DNA of 28,009 nucleotides from a virus: positions 1 through 28,009 of IMG/VR virus record IMGVR_UViG_3300042291_000849; one strand, 5' to 3'. Shown piece after piece: positions 13,639 to 20,585 of this stretch; the first letter of the stretch is position 1, and the number at the start of each line of letters is the position of its first letter. The position numbers were made by a program, and so were the translations under genes. Under the pieces are notes generated by a model that searched no databases, was not told the DNA's origin, and saw only the letters and a program-made list of their open reading frames with translations.

Positions 13639-13863
13639 ATGAAAAAGAACCTCCCCACTTCCACCGCCGAGATCCGCGTCATCCCGAAGACGCAGTACAT
13701 TCTGCTCCCTGATAACAAGGTCGCCCGTCTCCTGACGCCCACCGTCCGCCCCTCCGGCGATAACTACAACCTCCGCATCGACGGTCGCACCCGCCAGTTC
13801 ACGCTCGACGCTATCAAGGCCATCATCGACGGCGCTGACCCGGCCACCGTCGGCAACAAGTAA
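13639..13863 (+). CDS. Hypothetical protein, 74 residues
   Basis: The sequence has KVARLLTPTVRPSGDNYNLRIDGRTRQFTLDAI, an arrangement of short strands and a helix reminiscent of small DNA-binding modules next to HNH nucleases (NUMOD4-like), here without a nuclease. The following helix AIKAIIDGADPATVGN may be a recognition helix. It precedes the ERF gene by seven bases and is likely co-transcribed with the recombination genes. The resemblance is weak. Confidence 0.5.
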   Translation: MKKNLPTSTAEIRVIPKTQYILLPDNKVARLLTPTVRPSGDNYNLRIDGRTRQFTLDAIKAIIDGADPATVGNK

Positions 13864-13870
13864 TCTTCCC

Positions 13871-14353
13871 ATGAGCACCACGCCCAAGAACCAAACCCCC
13901 ACCGCCGACCTGATTGCCGCCCTGGCTCAGCTCGACAACGTCAAACCTAACAAGGTCAACCCTGGCTTCAAGAATCGGTACGTCTCTCTCGACGCGCTGC
14001 TCGACGCCATCAAGCCCGTCCTCCTCGAGCATAACCTCGCTCTGATCCAGACGCTCATCTCCGAGGAAGGTAAGGTCGGTATCAATACCGCCTTCCTCCA
14101 TTCCTCTGGCGAACGCTTCGACTTTGGTCGCCTGATGGTCAAGGCCGAGGGACTCGACGCCCAGAAGATTGGCGGAGCCATTACCTACATTCGCCGGCAG
14201 TCCATCCAAACGGCCTGCGGTATCTCCGTCGACCTCGACGACGATGGGGCCGTGGCGGCCTCTGGCTTCCGTTCTGCGGCCACTTCCCAGACTATCCTAG
14301 GCGGAGGCTCCGCCCCTGCCTTCTCCCCCGCCCCTCGCCCCCTGACAAAATGA
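13871..14353 (+). CDS. erf: ERF-family single-strand annealing protein
   Basis: 160 residues. ERF family signatures are present in order: NPGFKNRYVSLDALLDAIKP near residues 36-55, a Gly-containing strand region, then KIGGAITYIRRQSIQTACGI and the acidic DLDDDG. ERF proteins bind single-stranded DNA and anneal complementary strands, supporting genome circularisation and recombination. The C-terminal 30 residues are a Pro/Ala/Ser tail. A RecE-like exonuclease and an SSB-like protein follow within 2.5 kb, giving a complete annealing system. The gene ends in an ATGA overlap. Confidence 0.85.
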   Translation: MSTTPKNQTPTADLIAALAQLDNVKPNKVNPGFKNRYVSLDALLDAIKPVLLEHNLALIQTLISEEGKVGINTAFLHSSGERFDFGRLMVKAEGLDAQKIGGAITYIRRQSIQTACGISVDLDDDGAVAASGFRSAATSQTILGGGSAPAFSPAPRPLTK

Positions 14354-14589
14354 GCGACCCTAAGCCCTTCGACCCCTTCGACCCCATTTCCGCCGCAATG
14401 GGCGCCATGCACGGCCAGAACCTCCTCGCGGCTAAGGACGCCCGCATCAAGCAGCTCGAGGAACGACTCGAAGGCATGCGCGAGGCCGGCGACGAACTCT
14501 GGTACTGCGTCCGCCACGCCCAGCGCATCGACGCCGACGCCCTGATTGAGGCTATCGAGGAATGGCAGGAAGCCCGCAACCATGCCTGA
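14350..14589 (+). CDS. Small coiled-coil protein
   Basis: 79 residues. After a low-complexity start (KPFDPFDPISAA) most of the chain is a charged helix (AKDARIKQLEERLEGMREAG) with heptad spacing, then an acidic C-terminus. It overlaps both neighbours, so it is probably translated by coupling. No function recognised. Confidence 0.55.
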   Translation: MSDPKPFDPFDPISAAMGAMHGQNLLAAKDARIKQLEERLEGMREAGDELWYCVRHAQRIDADALIEAIEEWQEARNHA

Positions 14590-14821
14590 CATCCCCGCCG
14601 GCATCGAACGAATCGCCCGCACCGTCAAAGGCCAGTACGCCCTGCTCCTGCTCCTCGATGGTTATCCTTATGTCGAGATGACCGCCCGCAAGCACGCCGA
14701 CTATCTCTCCGACCTAGGCCTCTGGAAGCGCAAGACCCACCCGTCCCTGGCACGATCACAAGTCCGCTTCTTTACGCTCGCTCCCAGTGGAGAACTAAAA
14801 GAACTTACCTTCACCCGATGA
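14582..14821 (+). CDS. Hypothetical protein, 79 residues
   Basis: Starts MPDIPAGIERIARTV within the end of the previous gene and ends in an ATGA overlap. It is a compact alpha/beta sequence with a helix containing ALLLLLDGYPYVEM and a basic region LGLWKRKTHPSLARSQVRFF that could be a winged-helix-like DNA contact surface. It may be a small regulator or DNA-binding accessory protein; evidence is slight. Confidence 0.5.
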   Translation: MPDIPAGIERIARTVKGQYALLLLLDGYPYVEMTARKHADYLSDLGLWKRKTHPSLARSQVRFFTLAPSGELKELTFTR

Positions 14822-15174
14822 CCAATCGCGAATACCTGAGGAACATCCTCACTCAGCTCGGTGGCGAAGTCGCCGCCTTACGTCCGACCCCCGATGATTC
14901 TCACCGCCTTGCCGGTGACGACCTGTATCATTTGCAACTCGCCATCAATGAGGCCGCTGCCGAACTCGAGCGCCTGAGCGCCGACGACATCGAAGAGGCT
15001 TACCACATCAAACCGATCTACGACCGCCTGAAGGCCGTGGTCGCTCATGAGCGCGTCCTCCGCAATCAGCTGGACCGCGTGGCCCTCGCCGCCGACAACG
15101 CCATCGACCTTTGCAACCTTCTTTCAGCGCACGTCGAAGAAGCCAACCCAAGCGAAGACGACGCCGCCCTTTAA
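14818..15174 (+). CDS. Helical acidic protein of unknown function
   Basis: 118 residues, almost entirely helical and acidic, with several Leu/Ala-rich heptads (LQLAINEAAAELERL, RNQLDRVALAADNAI) and an acidic tail EEANPSEDDAAL. It precedes the exonuclease gene by 12 bases containing the C-rich leader TTTCCCACCACC. An acidic helical bundle could be a DNA mimic or a host-enzyme binder, but nothing specific is visible. Confidence 0.5.
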   Translation: MTNREYLRNILTQLGGEVAALRPTPDDSHRLAGDDLYHLQLAINEAAAELERLSADDIEEAYHIKPIYDRLKAVVAHERVLRNQLDRVALAADNAIDLCNLLSAHVEEANPSEDDAAL

Positions 15175-15186
15175 TTTCCCACCACC

Positions 15187-15987
15187 ATGCCACAAATCCA
15201 CGACAGAAAAGAATACCGCGCCTTTCCAGCGCTTAACCAGTCAGCCGCAAAACATCTCCTGGTCAGTGCCTTGCACTATCAGGCCTACATCAACACGCCC
15301 CACGAAGAGACAAAGGCTCTGAAGTTCGGAACCTTCGTTCACTCGGCCGTGCTCGAGCCTCACACCCTTAACGACCTCTACGCCACGGCGCCGGAGTGTG
15401 ATCGCCGGACCAAGGAAGGAAAAGAGATCTGGGCGGCCTTCTCTACGGCTAACAAAGGCAAGACCATCCTCGACGCGGAAGAGTCCGCTACCGGGCACCT
15501 CGTCGCTTCTTCCGCCCGTCACGCGCTTAAAGTGCACGGCGTTAAGTTTGACGAGACCGAAGTCATGTACCACGTCGACTATAACGGCATCCCGCTCAAG
15601 GCCGCCATCGACGGCGTGGCCGGTGACTATCTCTGGGACATCAAGACGACAGAAGACGCCTCAGCTGCGGGCATGCTCAAGGCGATTCGTAATCCTCAAT
15701 ACAAATACAACCTTCAGGCCTATTGGTACCGCGTCGTCTACGAGCTCGCCACGGGCAAACGTCCTCTCGGCTTCAGGTTTTTATTCGTCGAAAAATCTCC
15801 ACCCTTCGCTTGGTCTGTTTGTGAGATCGGTCCCGACCTCATGTCCTGGGCAGTCGCCGATTTTGAGAAGGCCGTGAACCTGTACCGCGAGTGCAGCGCC
15901 TCCGGCGTCTGGCCCGCCTACCCGGAAGACGTCCAGGTCATCGACGTCAAGAGCACGACCACCGCAACCCCTATCACCTTCGCCTAA
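15187..15987 (+). CDS. RecE/PD-(D/E)XK-type exonuclease
   Basis: 266 residues. The N-terminal half has NQSAAKHLLVSALHYQAYIN and KFGTFVHSAVLEP, both typical of the RecE C-terminal/DUF3799 family. The nuclease core is IPLKAAIDGV (Asp) followed by YLWDIKTTEDA (Asp-x-Lys), then a helix with NPQYKYNLQAYWYR containing the Gln-x-x-x-Tyr motif of motif IV. The enzyme should degrade one strand of linear duplex DNA, giving single-stranded ends for the ERF protein. The two together form a RecET- or Red-like recombination pair. The C-terminal tail is Thr-rich. Confidence 0.82.
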   Translation: MPQIHDRKEYRAFPALNQSAAKHLLVSALHYQAYINTPHEETKALKFGTFVHSAVLEPHTLNDLYATAPECDRRTKEGKEIWAAFSTANKGKTILDAEESATGHLVASSARHALKVHGVKFDETEVMYHVDYNGIPLKAAIDGVAGDYLWDIKTTEDASAAGMLKAIRNPQYKYNLQAYWYRVVYELATGKRPLGFRFLFVEKSPPFAWSVCEIGPDLMSWAVADFEKAVNLYRECSASGVWPAYPEDVQVIDVKSTTTATPITFA

Positions 15988-15991
15988 CACC

Positions 15992-16324
15992 ATGTTACCT
16001 GAAAAAACACTTAAAGCACCGATTTGGTTTGAGAACAGCCATTGGTTTGTTGGCGAGCAAGGCGTCGTCGATAAGGAAACCAACACGATCGTCACATGGG
16101 ATGAGGTCAATAAGTTTGCCGAACTGTCAGTGAGCACAATCCATCCGTTTTGGATTCAGCCTTGGCCCTTCTGGGCATCTACCAAGAAGGAAGCCTGGTT
16201 TAACTACGAGTCCTACTCTGAGGCGTTTAAATACGCCCTTGGTCACGTTGTCATCAAGCGCTTTCATCAAAAAGCAGCACGCCGGTACTTACAAAATTTC
16301 CCTAACGATTTCCCAAACGACTAA
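15992..16324 (+). CDS. Hypothetical protein with atypical composition
   Basis: 110 residues, rich in aromatic residues (five Trp in the first 65 residues, ENSHWFVGEQG and FWIQPWPFWAS). Its GC content is clearly lower than that of both neighbours, which suggests recent acquisition. A short C-terminal repeat (NFPNDFPND) ends the chain. It is inserted between exonuclease and SSB genes, a place where phages often carry extra genes. No domain recognised. A moron or host-interaction gene is the inference. Confidence 0.5.
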   Translation: MLPEKTLKAPIWFENSHWFVGEQGVVDKETNTIVTWDEVNKFAELSVSTIHPFWIQPWPFWASTKKEAWFNYESYSEAFKYALGHVVIKRFHQKAARRYLQNFPNDFPND

Positions 16325-16328
16325 CAAC

Positions 16329-16772
16329 ATGACCACCGAAAACAACGACCGCCCCCCGCTCACGTCCATCTCGACCAACGGCACCTACAAGCTGAAGCTC
16401 ATCAAGCCCAAGTTCGAGAAGGTCAAGGTCTGGGAGGACGGCACCTGCTCCGCCCGCCTCTTCTTCGTCGACGATAAGGGCTTCTGCCTGTCGAAGAACT
16501 TCTCCAGCAAGTACGGCAAAGCCCTGGCTATGCTCGTCGGCAAGTTCTCCGGCAAGTTCACGAACGAGATCAGGCTCGACGCAACGCCGGCAGAGTATCT
16601 CGAATACATCGCACCTGCCTGCGGCCAGACCATCCTCGTCGGCGTGGAGTGCGAAGCCAATGGCGAGTACAACGGCAAGCCCCAGTACAAGTACAAGCTG
16701 ACGTACCCGAAGGGCAGCCAGAAGCCGACGGTTGCGAACGACCTGCCGAACCCCGAAGACGTCCCCTATTAA
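16329..16772 (+). CDS. Single-stranded DNA-binding protein-like
   Basis: 147 residues from the ATG at 16329; an earlier in-frame ATG at 16239 lies inside the previous gene. The chain has a beta-rich core consistent with an OB fold (GTYKLKLIKPKFEKVKVW, ARLFFVDDKGFCLSK) and ends DLPNPEDVPY, an acidic tail with a final hydrophobic/aromatic tip similar to the DDDIPF tail through which SSB proteins recruit partners. Position after annealing protein and exonuclease supports an SSB role. The fold is inferred, not proven. Its stop overlaps the next ATG (TAATG). Confidence 0.65.
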   Translation: MTTENNDRPPLTSISTNGTYKLKLIKPKFEKVKVWEDGTCSARLFFVDDKGFCLSKNFSSKYGKALAMLVGKFSGKFTNEIRLDATPAEYLEYIAPACGQTILVGVECEANGEYNGKPQYKYKLTYPKGSQKPTVANDLPNPEDVPY

Positions 16773-16936
16773 TGAGCAACCGCCTCAAGATGCGTCAGGC
16801 CCTGGTCGAAGCGCTGCTCAAGGCGCCCGACCTCAACCTCCGCCGGGTTCGCCGGCGCATACGCATGTCCGCAAGACAGACGCGTCTCGCTTCCCGCGAG
16901 GCCAAGGCCATCCGCAAAGCCAACGCCTCCGAATGA
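16772..16936 (+). CDS. 54-residue basic protein
   Basis: Starts MSNRLKMRQALVEALLKAPD and continues with a very basic helix (LRRVRRRIRMSARQTRL). High Arg content and lack of acidic residues in the middle suggest nucleic-acid binding. It overlaps both neighbouring genes at its ends. Function unknown. Confidence 0.5.
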   Translation: MSNRLKMRQALVEALLKAPDLNLRRVRRRIRMSARQTRLASREAKAIRKANASE

Positions 16937-17514
16937 CCACCATGGCCGCCCCGACCCTTGTTCTAATCTGCGGATATGCAAGGGCCGGGAAGGACACCCT
17001 AGCCTCGGGCATCTTGGAATGGGCGACAAGGCCGGCGCGTAAGCAGTCGTTCGCAGACCACCTAAAAGACGCGGCAAACGACTATCTCATGAGCCTCAAT
17101 CTGGAGGGCGACTTTCATAACGAACCCTTTAAGGTACAACATCGGGATTTTCTGGTAGCTGCTGGTCGACTTGCCCGGTCAATCGATAAGGACATCTTCG
17201 CAAAGAACCTTGCCTACTATTGCCCGATCCAGATGACGCCAGGGGAACAGGCGCCGGAGACGGTTATATGCTCCGACTGGAGGTATGGAAATGAGCTGGT
17301 CGTGTGTCAGGAAATTTTGCACGACCTCGGCTGGAAGGTCCGCACGGTCTACGTCTCGACCGCCGGCATCGGCCCCGCAAATAACGAAGAGCTCGACAGC
17401 ATCCTCGACATCCGCGAGCGCCACTGCTTCGACCTTGAACTGACTTTTGCCCCTAACTCCCGCAATGCCATCATGCAGGAAGGGCGCTACATCGCGAAGA
17501 CATGGCGACTCTGA
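16933..17514 (+). CDS. Deoxynucleoside monophosphate kinase-like P-loop protein
   Basis: 193 residues. The ATG at 16933 overlaps the previous stop; earlier in-frame ATGs lie within other genes. A Walker A loop GYARAGKDT is at about 14-22, followed by SFADHLKDAAND, the pattern of phage dNMP kinases (T4 gp1-like: GxxGxGKDT then FADPLK). Later come ICSDWRYGNELVV, a Walker B/lid-like part containing Asp, and a C-terminal strand. It would phosphorylate dNMPs to dNDPs for replication. It is slightly shorter than T4 gp1 (about 240). Confidence in the P-loop kinase fold is high, substrate less so. Confidence 0.72.
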   Translation: MTTMAAPTLVLICGYARAGKDTLASGILEWATRPARKQSFADHLKDAANDYLMSLNLEGDFHNEPFKVQHRDFLVAAGRLARSIDKDIFAKNLAYYCPIQMTPGEQAPETVICSDWRYGNELVVCQEILHDLGWKVRTVYVSTAGIGPANNEELDSILDIRERHCFDLELTFAPNSRNAIMQEGRYIAKTWRL

Positions 17515-17834
17515 TCATGGAGAAAGAGCTGTCCCTCGAGGAACGCATACTCTGGGCTCGCCGTGCAGGTCTTAGCCAGGAGCGAATCGACTTTCTCCTA
17601 TCGTGCCCTAAGTACACCCGGGCAGGTCGGGACGGCCGCGACCCGATCATCAAGGCCGAGAACCCCAATCACCATCTCCAGAAGCTGGGCGACTGCTGGT
17701 GGCTGCGCATCCGCCGGCGCAAGACCGACATCCTCCACAACCTAGGCAAAGACCTCGACACCGCCCGCCGGCACCGCGACGAGATGCTGACCGCTTACGA
17801 CTTAGGCCTACCCATCCCTCACCTAACAAAATAA
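17502..17834 (+). CDS. Small DNA-binding-like protein (AP2/integrase arm-type)
   Basis: 110 residues, starting 13 bases inside the kinase gene; MEKELSLEER at 17517 is an alternative start. The second half reads HHLQKLGDCWWLRIRRRKTD then LGKDLDTARRHRDEML: three short strands with Trp and Arg followed by a helix. This is the arrangement of AP2-like and integrase arm-site DNA-binding domains. No catalytic recombinase domain follows, so it is a stand-alone DNA-binding protein at most. The N-terminal helix ERILWARRAGLSQERIDFLL looks HTH-like. Confidence 0.45.
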   Translation: MATLIMEKELSLEERILWARRAGLSQERIDFLLSCPKYTRAGRDGRDPIIKAENPNHHLQKLGDCWWLRIRRRKTDILHNLGKDLDTARRHRDEMLTAYDLGLPIPHLTK

Positions 17835-18604
17835 TGAGCATCATCCGCTGGATAGCCGCCGGGGACAATCACGGGCATCACGTCTGCAAAGAGACTGAAG
17901 AAGCCCTCGCCGTTCACATCGGCCGCTGGAAACCTACGCTGCGCATCGCCCTCGGAGACTGCTTTGACTTTGGGGCGTGGCGTAAAGGCGCCTCTACCGA
18001 AGACCAGGAGGAAGGCATCGAAGCCGACCTCAAGGCCGGCAATCACTTCATCCGCAAGGTGCTCAAGCCGACCATCTTCATGCAGGGCAATCACGACATC
18101 CGCGCAGAGGAACAGATGCTCTCCCGCAACGGTGACCGGGCAGACAACGCTCGCCGCGCCGTGCAGTCCTACACTGACTCGCTCCAGGCTATCGACTGCC
18201 GCGAGATCCACCGCTACTCGGTCAAGGGCAAGAGCTCGAAGGACGTCAACCGCTTCCGCGTCGGCAAACTCACCGGCACCCACGGCTTCAAGACTGGCGT
18301 CACGGCCACCCGCGAGACCGCCCGCACCCTAGGCCGACCAGGGGATGTCGTCATTCACGGGCACACCCACGACTTCGCCCTTTGCACGATTGAGCACCTC
18401 GAGGCCAACATCGTCGGCGTCTCAGGGATGTGCCTGATGGACATCAATAAGGCCGACTACGCCCTCCGGCGCCTAGCCACGACCAAGTGGTGCAACGGCT
18501 GGCTCCATGGGGTCATCGACGAGAAGAGCGGCGACTGCAAGGTCTGGACCGCCCACCGCTTCCAGGGTAAGTTCATCTGCTCGACCGCTTACGACCTGAT
18601 CTGA
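17834..18604 (+). CDS. Calcineurin-like metallophosphoesterase
   Basis: 256 residues. All metal-binding motifs of the family are present in order: GDNHG (Asp11, His13), GDCFDF (Asp42), GNHD (Asn86-His87-Asp88), GTHG (His150), and HGHTHD (His177, His179). The fold would bind two metal ions and hydrolyse phosphoesters. Relatives include SbcD/Mre11 nucleases, lambda phosphatase and cyclic nucleotide phosphodiesterases; the size, without a capping domain, fits a phage-type phosphatase or nuclease. Its place between the nucleotide kinase and helicase genes suggests DNA or nucleotide processing. Start and stop both overlap neighbours. Confidence 0.8.
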   Translation: MSIIRWIAAGDNHGHHVCKETEEALAVHIGRWKPTLRIALGDCFDFGAWRKGASTEDQEEGIEADLKAGNHFIRKVLKPTIFMQGNHDIRAEEQMLSRNGDRADNARRAVQSYTDSLQAIDCREIHRYSVKGKSSKDVNRFRVGKLTGTHGFKTGVTATRETARTLGRPGDVVIHGHTHDFALCTIEHLEANIVGVSGMCLMDINKADYALRRLATTKWCNGWLHGVIDEKSGDCKVWTAHRFQGKFICSTAYDLI

Positions 18605-19062
18605 TGCGCGTCGCCGACTTCATAAAGGCCGTCGTCAAAGCAAAGCCTATGCACGTAGATCGTGCACAACCCGCCGACCTCGCCGGCTGGATCAGAACCA
18701 AAGACCTGTTGCCACTTATCGGCGTGAAGACCTTGGCCGGCATCCGTACGCCCCTCGAACGCATCGTCAAGGCTGGCTTCGCAGAGGTTAAACTCATCAC
18801 GAAGAAAAATCTAGCCTACCGCCTGTCGAAGAAGTTCAAGACCTGGGACGCAGCGCACAACGCCGCCATCGAGCTCGACCGCTTCAAGGCTCCCGCCGGC
18901 TGGGTCACGCTCACGCAGTATGCCCGCAAGCAGCGCCGCACCGTCCGCGGCATCCAGTACCGCGTCGACGGCATGGACATCGACACCCGCGTCTACAAGA
19001 CGCCCCGCCCTGTCCCGCACTACCGACGCACCGACCTCGACCGCTTATTGCGCGTCCGTTAA
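18604..19062 (+). CDS. Basic protein with winged-helix/MerR-like end, unknown
   Basis: 152 residues, start overlapping the previous TGA. It is strongly basic. Two regions look like DNA-binding helices: KTLAGIRTPLERIVKAGFAE and, near the C-terminus, VTLTQYARKQRRTVRGIQYR followed by HYRRTDLDRLL. The latter resembles an excisionase/MerR-type site where a helix-turn-helix is followed by a strand ending in (Y/F)xxxDLD. It is possibly a replication initiator or regulator of the helicase gene that follows after a short promoter-like gap. Confidence 0.5.
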   Translation: MRVADFIKAVVKAKPMHVDRAQPADLAGWIRTKDLLPLIGVKTLAGIRTPLERIVKAGFAEVKLITKKNLAYRLSKKFKTWDAAHNAAIELDRFKAPAGWVTLTQYARKQRRTVRGIQYRVDGMDIDTRVYKTPRPVPHYRRTDLDRLLRVR

Positions 19063-19075
19063 AACATTTGACGCA
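19056..19075 (+). promoter_or_regulatory. Early-region element: CCGTTAAAA and TTGACGCA
   Basis: CCGTTAAAACATTTGACGCA. It matches the element at 11358-11390 in both halves, though there the halves are 13 bases further apart. It lies 38 bases before the ATG of the helicase gene and overlaps the stop of the preceding one. No -10 box is visible at the right distance. Confidence 0.4.
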
Positions 19076-19113
19076 GGGCATCCACGCCCCCACACCTCCA
19101 AACCTCTCTTCCC

Positions 19114-20418
19114 ATGATCCCGCCGAATAATGTCGCCGCGGAACGCCACCTCCTCGGCGTCCTGCTCCGTGATGCTCTCCCCTTCCCGCCTGACCTCAAG
19201 GCCTCCGACTTCTTCGATGGTACGCATGCCGACATCGTCGGGGCTATGCTATCCCTCGCCGTTGATGGCATACGCGCCGACGAACTGACCGTCACCCAGA
19301 AGCTGCGCGAGATGAAGTCGCCGGTCGAAGCCGGCACGGTTTCCCTTCTCTCAACTGACGCGGGCGTTTCCGAATACCGTCAAGAGCACGTCGACCTGAT
19401 CGCAAGCGCTGCCCTTCTCCGTCAGGCCTCGGACGCCGCCGCCAACGCAACAGACCCTGACGCCCTGCTCGACCACTATGCCCGACTGGCAGAGCAGCGC
19501 AAGGCCACCAAGCGCGAGAAGGACATCGGCGAATGGTTCGACCTCGACGCCCTCGACACCTTCAACCCGCTCGACGACAAGACCGTGCTCGTCGGCAAGT
19601 CCCGTCGCTGGCTCTGCGAAGGTTACGCGGTTTCCATTGTCGGCTTCTCCGGCACCGGCAAGTCTTCCCTCATGATGCAGATCGCAACAGCCTGGGCACT
19701 CGGTCAGTCCGTCTTCGGTCTAGCCCCCGTGCGTCCCCTACGCACTTTGATTCTTCAGGCCGAGAATGACGGCGGGGACATTGCGGAATCTTGGCAGGGC
19801 TCGACGTGCAAGATGACCGAGAGCGAGAAGACCAGGCTGAAGCAGAACATCGCCATTGTCCGCGACACGAAGCACATCGGCGGCGCCTTCCCTGAGTTCC
19901 TCGAAGCGCTCATCCTTCGACATAACGCCGAGGTAGTCTGGATTGACCCGCTTCTGGCTTACGCGGGATTTGACATCGCAGACCAGTCCCTGACGACCGA
20001 ATGGCTCCGCACCCAAGTCGACCCGGTCCTCAAGCGCACTAAGGCCGCTATGATCTACATGCACCACACGACGAAGCCGAAGTCAGCCGACGACCTCGAC
20101 AGCATGACGCCCTCGCAGCTCGCATATCTCGGGGCCGGCTCCGCGGAGTGGGTAAACTACAGCCGCGACGCTGGCTTCCTTTACCGAACCAAGGGCGAAC
20201 CTGCCCGGTACAAGTTCGGCTTCTCGAAGCGAGCCTCCCGCTGCGGACTCGAAGATGTTGACGGCCAGCGCTCGAAGTCGGGCTTCATCTACCTCCAGCA
20301 CTCCCCCGAGGATAAAGTCCTCCGCTGGGAGCATGCCCCATCAGGTACCGAGACCGCCCCCCCGCATACCGATTCCAGACCCGCTAAGGGGTCTAGGAGC
20401 CGTCCTGACTACGTCTGA
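19114..20418 (+). CDS. Replicative helicase, DnaB N-domain fused to RepA-like ATPase
   Basis: 434 residues. Residues about 5-110 (AAERHLLGVLLRD, FFDGTHADIVGAM, LTVTQKLREM) match the helical N-terminal domain of DnaB. The ATPase core has Walker A GFSGTGKSS at about 177-185, a Walker B strand VVWIDPLLAY, and MIYMHHTTKPK, the pattern of RepA-like hexameric ATPases (AAA_25). The fusion would unwind the phage template and perhaps recruit host primase through the DnaB-like part. No DNA polymerase or primase is encoded, so the host replisome must be used. The leader has a C/T-rich, Shine-Dalgarno-less start. The last 40 residues are a disordered basic tail. Confidence 0.78.
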   Translation: MIPPNNVAAERHLLGVLLRDALPFPPDLKASDFFDGTHADIVGAMLSLAVDGIRADELTVTQKLREMKSPVEAGTVSLLSTDAGVSEYRQEHVDLIASAALLRQASDAAANATDPDALLDHYARLAEQRKATKREKDIGEWFDLDALDTFNPLDDKTVLVGKSRRWLCEGYAVSIVGFSGTGKSSLMMQIATAWALGQSVFGLAPVRPLRTLILQAENDGGDIAESWQGSTCKMTESEKTRLKQNIAIVRDTKHIGGAFPEFLEALILRHNAEVVWIDPLLAYAGFDIADQSLTTEWLRTQVDPVLKRTKAAMIYMHHTTKPKSADDLDSMTPSQLAYLGAGSAEWVNYSRDAGFLYRTKGEPARYKFGFSKRASRCGLEDVDGQRSKSGFIYLQHSPEDKVLRWEHAPSGTETAPPHTDSRPAKGSRSRPDYV

Positions 20419-20451
20419 GGGTACTGACACCCTCCCGACCCTTTAGACCCC
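20388..20451. repeat. Inverted repeat GGGGTCTA ... TAGACCCC
   Basis: GGGGTCTA (20388-20395) and its perfect complement TAGACCCC (20444-20451) flank the end of the helicase gene, 48 bases apart. A smaller GGGT/ACCC hairpin lies between them at 20419-20432. The same GGGGTCTA is part of the hairpin at 11194-11210. Confidence 0.45.
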
Positions 20452-20585
20452 CCTCCCGCCTCTAATCATGACCTCGTCGCCACGGTATGCAACTCCGTCT
20501 CCCACAGGGGGAGTATTTAATAACGCTACCCCCTCTGCTGGCGCGGCGGGGCGTATTAAATAAATTAAGCCGCCACCCTACCGAG
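20419..20585. other. Intergenic region with AT-rich inverted repeats
   Basis: About 167 bases, assuming the next gene starts at 20586. A CTCCC/GGGAG hairpin lies at about 20499-20513 (20495-20514 region). The larger imperfect inverted repeat at 20515-20561 is described separately. The two AT-rich tracts are rare in this GC-rich genome. This is a candidate origin or operator. Confidence 0.45.
20515..20561. repeat. Imperfect inverted repeat, AT-rich arms
   Basis: ATTTAATA at 20515-20522 continues through CGC to CCCC (20529-20533). It pairs with GGGG (20548-20551), CG and TATTAAAT (20554-20561), about 14 pairs interrupted by an extra A and an extra TA. The loop is about 15 bases. Two similar TATTAAAT/ATTTAATA boxes in opposite orientation also suit a dimeric protein binding site. 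Confidence 0.55.

Noticed and set aside
17502-17834. Complete tyrosine integrase
   Set aside because: Only a small DNA-binding-like segment is present; the catalytic Arg-His-Arg-Tyr domain is absent here and elsewhere in the window.
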